Positions 53,672 to 62,233 of a stretch of DNA of 64,000 nt are shown here, piece by piece. The position numbers and the translations under genes are program-made. How positions within the stretch are numbered: the first letter of the stretch is position 1; each line of letters opens with the position of its first letter. Below the pieces are notes generated by a model. That model searched no databases. It had not been told where the DNA came from and saw nothing but the letters and a program-made list of their open reading frames with translations. Source of the stretch: Allomuricauda sp. CAU 1633 (lineage in GTDB: Bacteria; Bacteroidota; Bacteroidia; Flavobacteriales; Flavobacteriaceae); the NCBI RefSeq assembly GCF_017313225.1, contig NZ_JAFLNE010000002.1:744001-808000 (forward strand). The letters are read 5' to 3'.

Positions 53672-54850
53672 ATGAAACGTAGGGAATTTACCAAGAAAAG
53701 TAGTGTGGCGTTGGCAGGGATATCCACTTTAGGCACTGGAATTTGGAAGCCATCAAGTAATGATATCGTTAAAGTTGGGATAGTAGGAACAGGAGATCGG
53801 GGCGGTGGTCTAATTTCCATTATGAATGACATTCCTGGGTTACAGGTAGAAGGGTGCTGCGATGTATTGCCTTTTCGACTGGAAAAAGGAATGCAAAAGG
53901 TGAACGGTAAAGCCAAAGGCTATTCAGATTACAGGGCACTCTTGGATAATAAGGAAATAGACGCGGTCATTGTTTCCACGCCCTTTAGCACCCACGAACA
54001 AATAGCAATGGATGCTCTGGACGCTGGAAAGCATGTGTACTGTGAAAAAACCATGGTTAAAGGGTTCAATGGGATTCAGAATACGGTTCAAGCGGCCAAG
54101 AATTCAAATATGGTGTTTCAAACTGGTCACCAATATCATAGCTCAAGACTTTATACCCATGTGGTGGATCTTATCAAAGATGGAAAAATAGGCAGGGTAG
54201 TGGACATTGTTTGTCAATGGAACCGTAATGGGGACTGGCGTAGGCCCGTTCCAAATCCAAAGTATGAAAGAGCCATCAATTGGCGGATGTACAAAGAATT
54301 TTCGGGTGGCTTGCTGGCAGAACTCTGTTCGCACCAATTGGATTTTGCCAATTGGATTTTGGATGCTGTGCCTTTAAGGGTTATCGGTGAAGGGGGCATT
54401 AATTATTGGAAAGATGGCAGGGAAACCTATGACAATGTGCATATGATCTACACATACCCAAATGGGGTGAGGGCCAAATTTACCTGTTTGACAAGTAATT
54501 CCAAGGATGACTACTTAATTAAGGTTTTAGGGGACAAGGGGACGATTACCATAGGGTATACCAATGCTTGGTTCTACCCAGAAAAGTTAGAGAAAAACAA
54601 ACAGTTGGGAGAAGTTGATGGAGTTTCCGGTGCAACCCTAGAGTGGGATGATCACAAAGGTATACCAATTATGGTGGATCATTTAGATCCTACCAAGCAA
54701 GCTCTGGTGGATTTTCAACAGTCCATTACCCGCTCAACCATGCCAATTTCCAATGTTGAGTCTGGGGCCAAGACCGCAATTTGTGTACAAATGGGTCTAG
54801 ACGCTTTGTACAATGACACGGTGGTGCCTTGGAAAACAGGTATTGTTTAA
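53672..54850 (+). CDS. Tat-exported Gfo/Idh/MocA oxidoreductase, second copy
   Basis: A 392-residue protein with a twin-arginine-like signal (MKRREFTKKSSVALAGIST). Rossmann motif KVGIVGTGDRGGGLIS; the EKP motif is changed to EKT (VYCEKTMVKG), keeping the Lys. Later it has GGLLAELCSHQLDFANW, with the family's His/Asp. It starts five bases after its neighbour and is only distantly similar to it, so the two probably act on different substrates or steps. A perfect bidirectional terminator follows. Confidence 0.85.
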   Translation: MKRREFTKKSSVALAGISTLGTGIWKPSSNDIVKVGIVGTGDRGGGLISIMNDIPGLQVEGCCDVLPFRLEKGMQKVNGKAKGYSDYRALLDNKEIDAVIVSTPFSTHEQIAMDALDAGKHVYCEKTMVKGFNGIQNTVQAAKNSNMVFQTGHQYHSSRLYTHVVDLIKDGKIGRVVDIVCQWNRNGDWRRPVPNPKYERAINWRMYKEFSGGLLAELCSHQLDFANWILDAVPLRVIGEGGINYWKDGRETYDNVHMIYTYPNGVRAKFTCLTSNSKDDYLIKVLGDKGTITIGYTNAWFYPEKLEKNKQLGEVDGVSGATLEWDDHKGIPIMVDHLDPTKQALVDFQQSITRSTMPISNVESGAKTAICVQMGLDALYNDTVVPWKTGIV

Positions 54851-54855
54851 AAAAG

Positions 54856-54887
54856 AAAAAGGCCCTGAAAATTTTCAGGGCCTTTTT
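54856..54887. terminator. bidirectional terminator between convergent genes
   Basis: GGCCCTGAAAA (54861-54871) and TTTTCAGGGCC (54872-54882) form a perfect palindrome flanked by five A and five T, between the stop codons of the plus gene at 54850 and the minus gene at 54912. It can serve both. Confidence 0.9.
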
Positions 54888-54911
54888 GGTGCATACCTAA
54901 TCCAATTTAAT

Positions 54912-55361
54912 CTAATCTATGCGCCTGTAATTTTCAGAGAAGGTCTTGTTGCCTTCTTCATCTACGGTTATTTGACTGTATGTGTCACTTTGCAAATCAA
55001 GTTCAAAAACAAACTCAGTCAATGTATCCAAGGCCTTCATCATTTCGGCATCTCCATATATAATGGTTTCGTGGAGCTCATCATCGGTAATATAATAAGA
55101 CCCATAGCCAAATCTTCCATTATTATCGTTGGGCACATATCTGGACCACATAACCTTGCCATTATAATACATTTTTACTTGGCGATACCCTTCTGCTTTG
55201 GGCATGGTGTCCGATACATTCACACCATCGTCATAACTGTAGAAACTTATCAATTCCCATGTCCCTTCAATGGAATGCATGTTGTGAGGTTTTGGAGCTG
55301 TAAATCTTGTGGCCGAGATTAATATCAACATTAAAATGGCCAATCCCAATATTTTCTTCAT
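54912..55361 (-). CDS. small exported lipocalin-like protein
   Basis: A 149-residue protein with a signal segment (ILGLAILMLILISATRF). The body starts HSIEGTWELISFYSYDDG, the typical first strand of lipocalin-like DUFs, then YRQVKMYYNGKVMWSRY, GYGSYYITDDELHETIIYGD and FVFELDLQSDTYSQI. Such proteins are frequent in Flavobacteriaceae; the ligand is unknown. It converges with the sugar-oxidation operon. Confidence 0.65.
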   Translation of the reverse strand: MKKILGLAILMLILISATRFTAPKPHNMHSIEGTWELISFYSYDDGVNVSDTMPKAEGYRQVKMYYNGKVMWSRYVPNDNNGRFGYGSYYITDDELHETIIYGDAEMMKALDTLTEFVFELDLQSDTYSQITVDEEGNKTFSENYRRID

Positions 55362-55466
55362 AGTTGTTAGTTTTAGCGTTAGACTACATTTCCCTTAATA
55401 AGATACAAATAATTTTAACAAACATTTAAAAAAAGACCTGTAAAATTAGGGATGTGTCAAATGAAA

Positions 55467-55493
55467 AAAGGTCTGGAAAATGACCAGACCTTT
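55467..55493 (-). terminator. terminator of the PadR-PspC-GIN transcript
   Basis: AAAGGTCTGG (55467-55476) pairs with CCAGACCTTT (55484-55493) with a 7-base loop. On the minus strand it is followed by a T run, 51 bases after the GIN-domain gene's stop. Confidence 0.85.
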
Positions 55494-55543
55494 AATCCTA
55501 ATTAACTGAAAAAAGTATTTAAGAATACATGTTGCTGAATGGA

Positions 55544-56266
55544 TCAATATTTGTGTACGCTGCCGGAAACAGATTTCTTTTTCTGAATGCTGGCCTCTCC
55601 GGTGTAGGATATGTCAGCTCCGCTGCTTGCATCGGCCACCAAGCTCTCTGAAACATTTACGGAAATATCCGCTCCACTGCTGGCATCGGCATTGCACGTC
55701 TTGGCCATAAGGTCCTTGGCTTTAATGTCCGACCCGCTGCTGGCATCCGCATAGAGCATATCTGTTTTTCCAGAAAGTCTAATATCGGCACCACTACTGG
55801 CATCAGCAGATACCTCACGAGCCACAACTTCAACCTGAAGGTCGGAACCGCTGCTGGCATCCAACTCCAAAGTTTCGGCTTCGATTACATTTTGTGCAAT
55901 GAGGTCTGCACCGCTGGAACTTTTTAAAGCCGTAACCGTTGGTAGGGAAACGTATACCTTCTTGGTGGCTCTTCCAATGTTCTCAATGGCATGGATTTTC
56001 AATTTTCCGTCCCTGATATCTGTTCCGATTAGGTCGATAATGTTTTCATCCGCCTCAACGGTTATCTTGTATTCTTGGTCTTGGGTCACAAATACATCAA
56101 GGCCTTCCGAAGCGGATACTTCGGTAAAATCCTCTGAAATGTTTCGGCTTTCTTCTACTACCTCGCCGTTTCCTTTCTTGCCGTCGCCAAAGCTCATATC
56201 GAACATACAGGATGAAGCAAAGAGTGAAAATAGGGCCGCGATGGCTAATCTTGCTAGTGTTGTCAT
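55544..56266 (-). CDS. head GIN domain (DUF2807) lipoprotein
   Basis: A 240-residue protein with a lipobox (LFSLFASSCMFD). The DUF2807/GIN domain is a beta-helix with a very regular rung: SSGADLIAQNV, ASSGSDLQVEV, ASSGADIRLSG, ASSGSDIKAKD, ASSGADISVNV and ASSGADISYTG repeat about every 20 residues. The start motif VEESRNISEDFTEVSASEGL is also standard. GIN-domain proteins are often encoded beside PspC and PadR genes in Bacteroidota; the function is unknown, probably an envelope sensor. It lies 86 bases downstream of the PspC gene. Confidence 0.85.
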   Translation of the reverse strand: MTTLARLAIAALFSLFASSCMFDMSFGDGKKGNGEVVEESRNISEDFTEVSASEGLDVFVTQDQEYKITVEADENIIDLIGTDIRDGKLKIHAIENIGRATKKVYVSLPTVTALKSSSGADLIAQNVIEAETLELDASSGSDLQVEVVAREVSADASSGADIRLSGKTDMLYADASSGSDIKAKDLMAKTCNADASSGADISVNVSESLVADASSGADISYTGEASIQKKKSVSGSVHKY

Positions 56267-56352
56267 GATTGTTGTTTTAATGATTGATTCGAAATTCGTT
56301 ATTGTTATTTGTATGATGAATTACTAATTACCCAATTGTTGAAAAAGAGGTC

Positions 56353-58089
56353 TCAATTGTTATTTTTTTCTCCTGCCTTTACTTTAATGCCATCCTCATT
56401 GATTTTCATCTCAAAGGAATCCGAATGATCTTTTAGATTGATGTCCACGCCATCTTCATTGATGATGATTTTTCCACCTTCTTCCTCTTCATCGTTTTCT
56501 TCCGGTTCATCGGGACAGTTCTGACACTTGAGTTCCCCGTCGTCGCCCATCACCCAGAGATATCCCACAATTCCACTGCGATAGTACCCCTTATCGTTAA
56601 GGATGCCGCTAGAGACATGGCCTCTAGTGGATTCATCAAAGCGTACAACGCTCCCGTTGGGAATATAGATGGTTGTGGTTACTTCCTGATTTCTGGCTTT
56701 ATTGGAAACATCGGTGACTAGATGTTCATCAACAATGATTTCATTACCTGACATAGTAAAACCATAATTAATGGCTTTCGCCCTTTCCCTTGCAGCAAGC
56801 AAAGTACTACCATGGGCATCTTTTCTGATATTGACATTGATCAAAGAATCCACGGACTTTCTCAGTTTAATGTGAACATCGTCCGAAATCAATATTCTAT
56901 TATCGTTTTCATCATAAGTAAATGCCATTCTTCCAAAGTGCATGTTTTCCATGTTGTGGTCATATCCAGAATCCTTCATCTTAATAATTAAAGTATCATT
57001 AGGATTCTCCAACACCATTTCTTCCCGCTCATTGACGCTGCCCACATTGGCAAATTCAGCCGCCTGACGAACTCCAAGGGCAAACAATGCCCCAACGGAA
57101 ATCAGCCAAAGTCCCAAAAGTGAAAACTTGGCAATATTTCCGATAGATTTAAGGTTGTTGACCAAAATCTTCAATCCCAAGTAGAGGACAAAGAAGAACG
57201 GAATGCCAAAGGCAAAGAACAGGAGCACTGAAAGTACCCAAACCGGAACACCAGTGGTACCCACGATTTCGTAAAAATCAACCCCGGGAAAATGTACAGC
57301 ATTCAGCATACCCACAGAAAAAAGGGCAATGAACAATCCTATAAGTGCAGTTGCACCAACGATGATCAACAAAATGCCAATGAACTTGCCAAATACTTTG
57401 AACAGGAACATGATAATATCCCCTATGGCATCAAAAAAGGTCTTGGAGCTGCTTTTGACCTTGTTGCCTACTTTTTCGTAGTCAACATTTTTAACTTTGT
57501 CGGCAACATCATCAAACCCCTCTTTAACCTTGCGTTCTATATTGCTGATGTTGACAGGCTCTCCCCGCATATCCAATTTTTGCGAGGTGGTGGCCGCTTC
57601 TGGGACCAAAATCCAAAGTAAAATGTAGGCGATCAGACCAAATCCGGTGAAAACGGCCAATAGGATAAAAATCAAGCGAATCCAAAGGGCATCAAAACCT
57701 AAATAATGTTCCAGCCCGGCACAAACACCACCAATGTATTTTTGGTCGATGTCCCTGTAGAGCTTTTTCGCTCTTGATTTGGGTTCGGCATAGGTCTTTT
57801 TTGGTTCATCCTCAAAGATGTCTTCGTCCACCATATAGTCTTCGGGCTGTCCCATGACATTGATGACTTCGTCCACCTGCTTTTGGGTGATGACCTGTCG
57901 TTCGTTTTCCATTTTCTCTAAAAAGAGTTCGGCTATGCGAGCCTCGATATCGGCGATGATCTCATCGCTTCCCGGTGTGCCGGAAAAGGACCTTTTTATG
58001 GACTCCAAATATCGTCTCAGCTTGTTATACGCATCATCATCGATGTGAAAGAGCGTATTGGCTAAATTTATATTTACTGTCTTGTTCAT
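56353..58089 (-). CDS. PspC domain membrane protein
   Basis: A 578-residue protein. Residues 1-95 are a small helical cytoplasmic part (TLFHIDDDAYNKLRRYLE, DEIIADIEARIAELF); the PspC domain is at about 105-175 (YRDIDQKYIGGVCAGLEHYLG, then a two-helix membrane hairpin). Three to four further membrane segments follow (about 215-345), then a periplasmic GIN-like or DUF4097-type sheet domain and an acidic tail (CPDEPEENDEEEEGG). The PspC family binds membrane-stress signals. It starts 10 bases after the PadR gene, which likely represses the operon. Confidence 0.85.
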   Translation of the reverse strand: MNKTVNINLANTLFHIDDDAYNKLRRYLESIKRSFSGTPGSDEIIADIEARIAELFLEKMENERQVITQKQVDEVINVMGQPEDYMVDEDIFEDEPKKTYAEPKSRAKKLYRDIDQKYIGGVCAGLEHYLGFDALWIRLIFILLAVFTGFGLIAYILLWILVPEAATTSQKLDMRGEPVNISNIERKVKEGFDDVADKVKNVDYEKVGNKVKSSSKTFFDAIGDIIMFLFKVFGKFIGILLIIVGATALIGLFIALFSVGMLNAVHFPGVDFYEIVGTTGVPVWVLSVLLFFAFGIPFFFVLYLGLKILVNNLKSIGNIAKFSLLGLWLISVGALFALGVRQAAEFANVGSVNEREEMVLENPNDTLIIKMKDSGYDHNMENMHFGRMAFTYDENDNRILISDDVHIKLRKSVDSLINVNIRKDAHGSTLLAARERAKAINYGFTMSGNEIIVDEHLVTDVSNKARNQEVTTTIYIPNGSVVRFDESTRGHVSSGILNDKGYYRSGIVGYLWVMGDDGELKCQNCPDEPEENDEEEEGGKIIINEDGVDINLKDHSDSFEMKINEDGIKVKAGEKNNN

Positions 58090-58098
58090 TTTTGATAC

Positions 58099-58428
58099 TT
58101 ATTTTGTGTTGGTTACCAGATTGACTGCATTTCTTAGTTCATCCCACGTTCCGTTAAGTTCATTAAGGAACAATTTACCGGTTTCGGTAAGGGCGTAGTA
58201 TTTTCGGGGAGGTCCCGAAGTGGATTCTTCCCAACGATAGTTGAGCAAACCTGCATTTTTCAACCTCGTCAACAAAGGGTATATGGTACCTTCCACTACT
58301 AACATCTTAGCGTCCTTAAGGGCCTCCAGAATCTCGGAGGCATACTTGTCATCATCCTTTAGGATGGACAAGATGCAGTACTCCAGAACCCCTTTGCGCA
58401 TCTGTGCTTTTGTGTTTTCTATGTTCAT
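58099..58428 (-). CDS. PadR family transcriptional regulator
   Basis: A 109-residue regulator with the PadR winged helix: MRKGVLEYCILSIL, DAKMLVVEGTIYPLLTRLKNAG with the wing ending SGPPRKYYALTETGK. It is of the short PadR-s2 type. It is the first gene of the PspC-GIN operon and is read from a region with a perfect palindrome 22 bases before its start, consistent with autoregulation. Confidence 0.9.
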   Translation of the reverse strand: MNIENTKAQMRKGVLEYCILSILKDDDKYASEILEALKDAKMLVVEGTIYPLLTRLKNAGLLNYRWEESTSGPPRKYYALTETGKLFLNELNGTWDELRNAVNLVTNTK

Positions 58429-58441
58429 AATTTCTTGGTTC

Positions 58442-58537
58442 TAATTTTGCCGAACTGGGTTCGGTATCTGATTAACTGTTCGTTTTGTGTTTCCACTCCA
58501 GTCCCCTGTGATGAGCAGGGGAGTGGAAACGTTTTTT
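58442..58537 (+). ncRNA. candidate small RNA divergent from padR
   Basis: On the plus strand an exact TAATTTTG box (58442-58449) is followed, about 40 bases on, by a strong hairpin: GTTTCCACT (58489-58497) with AGTGGAAAC (58522-58530) and inner CCCCTG/CAGGGG (58503-58508, 58516-58521), with a five-base bulge on the 5' side, then GTTTTTT. This is the layout of an 80-base transcript with its own terminator, starting at about 58456. No -33 box at normal distance was found, and the same DNA may instead hold the padR promoter on the other strand. Confidence 0.4.
58450..58464. promoter_or_regulatory. palindrome in the padR upstream region
   Basis: CCGAAC (58450-58455), TGG, GTTCGG (58459-58464) is a perfect 6-base inverted repeat 22 bases upstream of the padR start codon, suitable as the operator for PadR autoregulation. 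The spacing differs from the ATGT-ACAT sites known in some PadR systems. Confidence 0.45.
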
Positions 58538-58556
58538 GATTGATGATTTTTGATTG

Positions 58557-58577
58557 ACCCTTCGACTGCGCTCAGGG
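58557..58577 (-). repeat. dispersed repeat, copy 1
   Basis: A 21-base sequence containing CTTCGACTGCGCTCAG is the exact reverse complement of 59754-59774. The core CTGAGCGCAGTCGAAG recurs in intergenic regions of many Bacteroidota genomes, to my knowledge, so this is a dispersed element. Nearby, TTTTTGATTGATGATT occurs at 58533, 58594 and 59107, a further short repeat. Confidence 0.75.
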
Positions 58578-58624
58578 CAGGTTAATTTTTCGTTTTTTGA
58601 TTGATGATTAAACTCCTATTTTGA

Positions 58625-59107
58625 TTATTTGATGAATTTTATGGTCAAGGGATATCGAAACGTCTCCCCTTCATTGGTTCTAATAGTGGCCAGAATGGTA
58701 TACACAATGTTCACTATGGCCAGTCCAACTTGAATGACACCGCTTATACCCGCGGGCCAAAAAAGGCGACCAAACTTAAAATCGTCGCTACTGATACTAA
58801 TGTTTATATTGTTAAAATCACTCAAACGGTGAATTCCAAAAAAATCCCAATCCCATACATCGGGCCAAAAACCGATAAAAAAGGGAATACTGATCAAGCC
58901 CGCAACGATAGAGTAGAGGAGCATACTTATTTGAAAGTTCAAAGCCTGCTTCCCATTATGGTCCACAAAAGGATGTTCCTTTTTGTTGGCCGTCCACAGA
59001 ATCAAAGGAAGAATAAAATTCCCAAAGGGAATAAACCACTTTGAAAAGGTGGACGCGTGAATAATCGCGGATAAATTTCGTTCGTGTTTGGTTAAAGTTG
59101 TAGCCAT
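58625..59107 (-). CDS. DUF4870 membrane protein
   Basis: About 160 residues, starting at MATTLTKHERNLSAIIHAST (59107); a Met seven codons upstream is less typical. Three to four membrane segments: FGNFILPLILWTANK, FQISMLLYSIVAGLISIPFFIGF and ISGVIQVGLAIVNIVYTILATI. The HPFVDHNGKQALNFQIS segment is the DUF4870 signature. Function unknown; often found near PspC and GIN genes. It is transcribed from a strong promoter upstream and ends before the padR region. Confidence 0.8.
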   Translation of the reverse strand: MATTLTKHERNLSAIIHASTFSKWFIPFGNFILPLILWTANKKEHPFVDHNGKQALNFQISMLLYSIVAGLISIPFFIGFWPDVWDWDFFGIHRLSDFNNINISISSDDFKFGRLFWPAGISGVIQVGLAIVNIVYTILATIRTNEGETFRYPLTIKFIK

Positions 59108-59159
59108 TTTTGATTGATGATTTTGCAAATAAAATTAGTTTACCTATTAGCTTACGATG

Positions 59160-59202
59160 CAAATATATATCCAAAAGACAGTACTATGCAAAACAAAGTA
59201 CT
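59160..59202 (-). promoter_or_regulatory. promoter of the DUF4870 gene with repeated AGTACTAT
   Basis: On the minus strand TTTTG (59193-59189), 21 bases, and TATATTTG (59167-59160, exact consensus) form a good promoter. AGTACTAT occurs on the plus strand at 59180 and 59197 as a direct repeat, and its core AGTACT is itself a palindrome; these frame the -33 box and look like an operator. Confidence 0.7.
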
Positions 59203-59274
59203 ATAAATTAACAATTATTTAACAATTGAAATCGTTGCTTTTTTGCCTATTTTTAGAACTCCTAAACTCATGAT

Positions 59275-59730
59275 ATGGCGCTCACATCCAGTAAAATCAA
59301 CACATTTACCTTTTTAAAACTACCATCGGCTTGGTGGAGCGGCGTACGACTCAAGGCTATTGACGAAAATAGAGCCGTGACCACGGTAAAGTACAAATGG
59401 TTCAATCAAAACCCATTTAAATCCATGTTTTGGGCTATTCAGGGGATGGCTGCTGAGTTGAGCACCGGGGCTTTGGTGATGAACGAAATCCAGAAAAGTG
59501 GTAAAAATATCTCCATGTTGGTGGCCAACAATAAAGCCACCTTTACCAAAAAAGCCACTGGAAGAATCGTTTTTAGCTGTGAGGACGGCCATTTAATAGC
59601 CGAAGCCATCCAGAAAACCATAAAAACGGGTGAAGGACAAACCTGTTGGATGAAATCAATTGGTATCAATGAAGATGGGGTGGAGGTCTCCACGTTTCAT
59701 TTTGAGTGGACCGTTCTGCTAAAAAAATAG
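59275..59730 (+). CDS. DUF4442 hotdog-fold protein (thioesterase-like)
   Basis: A 151-residue protein of the DUF4442 family: LKLPSAWWSGVRLKAIDENRAVTTVKY and FKSMFWAIQGMAAELSTGALV, where the Met-Phe-Trp and Ala-Glu-Leu-Ser helix is the hotdog-fold central helix. The family resembles acyl-CoA thioesterases, but the substrate is unknown. The ATG at 59275 gives the conserved N-terminus. It is divergent from the DUF4870 gene. Confidence 0.8.
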   Translation: MALTSSKINTFTFLKLPSAWWSGVRLKAIDENRAVTTVKYKWFNQNPFKSMFWAIQGMAAELSTGALVMNEIQKSGKNISMLVANNKATFTKKATGRIVFSCEDGHLIAEAIQKTIKTGEGQTCWMKSIGINEDGVEVSTFHFEWTVLLKK

Positions 59731-59753
59731 ATTAATAATATCTGTCTTTGTCA

Positions 59754-59774
59754 CCCTGAGCGCAGTCGAAGGGT
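59754..59774 (+). repeat. dispersed repeat, copy 2
   Basis: The inverted partner of 58557-58577. Each copy can fold into a small imperfect hairpin (CCCT with AGGG). Here it follows the DUF4442 gene by 23 bases, so it may end that transcript, although no T run follows. Confidence 0.75.
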
Positions 59775-59849
59775 TGAATGGACGGTGAATTGAAGGGAAA
59801 AAGCGGGCGAATGGTGAAAGGTTAAGGGGGTTCCTCTTGTTATAAGGGA

Positions 59850-61160
59850 CTAATTGAAACCAAAAGTTGGTGCTTTTCCAACAATTCTAGAAATTTTCAT
59901 ATTATCATCTACAAATACATTGGCTTCATCCATGTCAATTTCTTGCCAATTATAAACTAATTTTGAACCATTAAGGGCTATACTATGAACAACATCAAAC
60001 TTCAAATAGCGCATTGAGAATGAACACCCATAATAATGGTCTAACGAATTTCCTAAAACAGTCTCACTTGATTTGTCTTGAATGAAATCAATTTTGCTTT
60101 CAAATTCTTGTTCAATTAAAATTGAATCATCAACCCTAATGGATAAGGCATTATCACCCCAATTAAAACCCATGTTTAAAAAAAGCAGTCTATTATCAAA
60201 ATTTCCAATAACTTTTAGAATAAATACATCGGAATTATTATCAATAATTCTCATACACAAGTAATTATCTTCATTGAAATACACGGAAATCCTGTTTCTG
60301 TTTTTATTATTCCCATAGTCAAACAAATATTCGTTCCTTCTTTCTTTTCCAAGTTTAGTCAGGATGACCATATTAACCGCTAATCCTTTAAATCCAGAAT
60401 AGTAATTATTACTGTTGAGTCGATTTTTAAAAATAGGTCTGAAAAGAGAATCAACTTTAATATCTTCTAATTGTAACTCTTTTTCAGCTAAAAATGCTTT
60501 TCGTTGCTCAATGTAATCAGAAATGAAACCCATATTTTCGGCTTGTCTATGGGTTATTGGAACAAAATTATACTTCTTCTGATATAAACTGTCTTTCAAC
60601 AAAGAATCGATTACTTCAGAATCTAATGAAACAATCAATCTTGTGTCATCGGCAAAAGGGTGAGACACAGCATTTTTGATTCCTGTTAAAGCAATTTTTT
60701 TGCTTACCGCGTCGGTATCAAGATTCCTAGTGAATTTTGGAAACCCAGCAACGAAATTGTATTCTCTTTTCCATTTTTCAAAATAATCTGTTGAATCAAA
60801 CATTAGAAACGCAAATTTTTTATTTTGATTAGTATTTTTAGATACAGGAGGTGCCTCAGTGGTCATATTGTCATAAGCTTCTTTTAATTTTGGTCCCCAA
60901 ATAATTGTTAAAACAGAAATTAAAACCGTTAAAACAAAATTGAAAAGGGTAGGGTACCTATTAGACCAAGATTTATTTACCTGCTTGTTCAATTCAGCAG
61001 GCTCTGTAAGCAGTAAATCAATAAGCTCTTCTTTAGCTTTGTTTTGAAAGCTTTTGAACCCCATATCTTCACATAGCGCTTTTAGCTTAGTTGAGGATTT
61101 TTTAGAGATTTTTCCGCGAAGCTGTTCAGTGTTTCTACTAGCAGGTCTAAAGAAGTTCAT
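59850..61160 (-). CDS. unassigned AT-rich membrane-anchored protein with SAP-like N-terminus
   Basis: A 436-residue protein. The first 50 residues (STKLKALCEDMGFKSF, KAKEELIDLLL) look like a SAP or Rho-N-type helical domain; one membrane segment follows at about 72-92 (LFNFVLTVLISVLTIIWG), then a large outside domain with many strands (VFILKVIGNFDNRLLFLNMGF, DDSILIEQEFE). I recognise no family for it. Its base composition is clearly more AT-rich than its neighbours and its codons differ, which suggests recent transfer. It has its own -7 box at 61193-61186. Confidence 0.65.
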   Translation of the reverse strand: MNFFRPASRNTEQLRGKISKKSSTKLKALCEDMGFKSFQNKAKEELIDLLLTEPAELNKQVNKSWSNRYPTLFNFVLTVLISVLTIIWGPKLKEAYDNMTTEAPPVSKNTNQNKKFAFLMFDSTDYFEKWKREYNFVAGFPKFTRNLDTDAVSKKIALTGIKNAVSHPFADDTRLIVSLDSEVIDSLLKDSLYQKKYNFVPITHRQAENMGFISDYIEQRKAFLAEKELQLEDIKVDSLFRPIFKNRLNSNNYYSGFKGLAVNMVILTKLGKERRNEYLFDYGNNKNRNRISVYFNEDNYLCMRIIDNNSDVFILKVIGNFDNRLLFLNMGFNWGDNALSIRVDDSILIEQEFESKIDFIQDKSSETVLGNSLDHYYGCSFSMRYLKFDVVHSIALNGSKLVYNWQEIDMDEANVFVDDNMKISRIVGKAPTFGFN

Positions 61161-61185
61161 TTGGAAATTAAGTTACTCATTTTCT

Positions 61186-61193
61186 CAAAGTTA
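61186..61193 (-). promoter_or_regulatory. -7 box of the 61160 gene
   Basis: On the minus strand TAACTTTG, an exact TAnnTTTG, 25 bases before the start codon at 61160. No clear -33 partner. Confidence 0.45.
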
Positions 61194-61298
61194 GTTATTA
61201 CCTAAGGATACCATGAAACTCTTGATAAAAGTATTTAGCAGTAAAGTGTAACAGATAAGATAAGAACTATACCAATCATATATATTTAAACAAATCGA

Positions 61299-62108
61299 AT
61301 GATGAATAGCACAAACCACGAAATAGACTACCACATTTACGGGGAAGAAATGCAATATGTGGAGATAGAACTGGACCCGCAAGAAGCCGTTGTGGCGGAG
61401 GCCGGCAGTTTTATGATGATGGATTCCGATATAAAAATGGATACCATCTTTGGCGATGGTTCTAACCAAGACTCTGGGGTTTTGGGGAAATTGTTTTCCG
61501 CGGGTAAACGACTGCTCACAGGGGAAAGCCTCTTTATGACCGCTTTTCTGAATGTAGGACACGGTAAAAAACTCGTAAGCTTTGCTTCGCCCTATCCAGG
61601 GAAGATCATTCCTATTGACCTTTCCGAAAAAGGCGGGAAGTTCATCTGTCAAAAAGATGCTTTCTTGTGCGCTGCCAAAGGAGTTTCGGTAGGTATTGAA
61701 TTTTCCAAGCGTTTGGGCCGAGGTTTTTTTGGTGGTGAGGGCTTTATTATGCAAAAACTGGAAGGTGATGGTATGGCGTTTGTACATGCGGGTGGAACCA
61801 TGGCCAAAAAAACACTAGCCGCTGGAGAGACCCTAAAAGTGGACACCGGTTGCATCGTGGGCTTTTCCCAAACCGTGGATTACAATATTGAATTTGTAGG
61901 TGGAATTCGCAATACCGTTTTTGGTGGTGAAGGCTTATTCTTTGCAACGCTACGAGGACCTGGGACCGTTTACATTCAATCACTGCCCTTTAGCCGACTG
62001 GCCAGTAGGGTATGGGCCGCTGCTCCCAAAGGTGGTGGGAAAGACAAAGGCGAAGGCAGTATTTTAGGCGGTTTGGGTGATTTGTTGGACGGCGATAATA
62101 GATTTTAA
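61299..62108 (+). CDS. TIGR00266/AIM24 family protein
   Basis: A 269-residue protein of the AIM24 (TIGR00266) family: [25 protein letters not shown] and [13 protein letters not shown] [17 protein letters not shown] in the middle, then [28 protein letters not shown] near the end. The fold is a double beta-barrel; the function is unknown, with the yeast relative affecting mitochondrial membrane organisation. A second ATG directly follows the first (61299, 61302), so the start is uncertain by one codon. The C-terminal Gly/Lys-rich tail ([11 protein letters not shown]) is usual for the family. Confidence 0.85.
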   Translation: MMNSTNHEIDYHIYGEEMQYVEIELDPQEAVVAEAGSFMMMDSDIKMDTIFGDGSNQDSGVLGKLFSAGKRLLTGESLFMTAFLNVGHGKKLVSFASPYPGKIIPIDLSEKGGKFICQKDAFLCAAKGVSVGIEFSKRLGRGFFGGEGFIMQKLEGDGMAFVHAGGTMAKKTLAAGETLKVDTGCIVGFSQTVDYNIEFVGGIRNTVFGGEGLFFATLRGPGTVYIQSLPFSRLASRVWAAAPKGGGKDKGEGSILGGLGDLLDGDNRF

Positions 62109-62233
62109 TTCGCAACCCAAAAAATCACTTTTTAGCAACACGTAGTTAAAAATGTGTACAAAACACAATTCATTTGTCCTGACAGCTATTAATGGCTATA
62201 TTGATTGAAAATTAACTTTCATCAAACAGATTA

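Noticed and set aside
61149..61787. Minus-strand frame of about 200 codons over the AIM24-like gene
   Set aside because: It is antisense to a well-recognised family and has no domain of its own.
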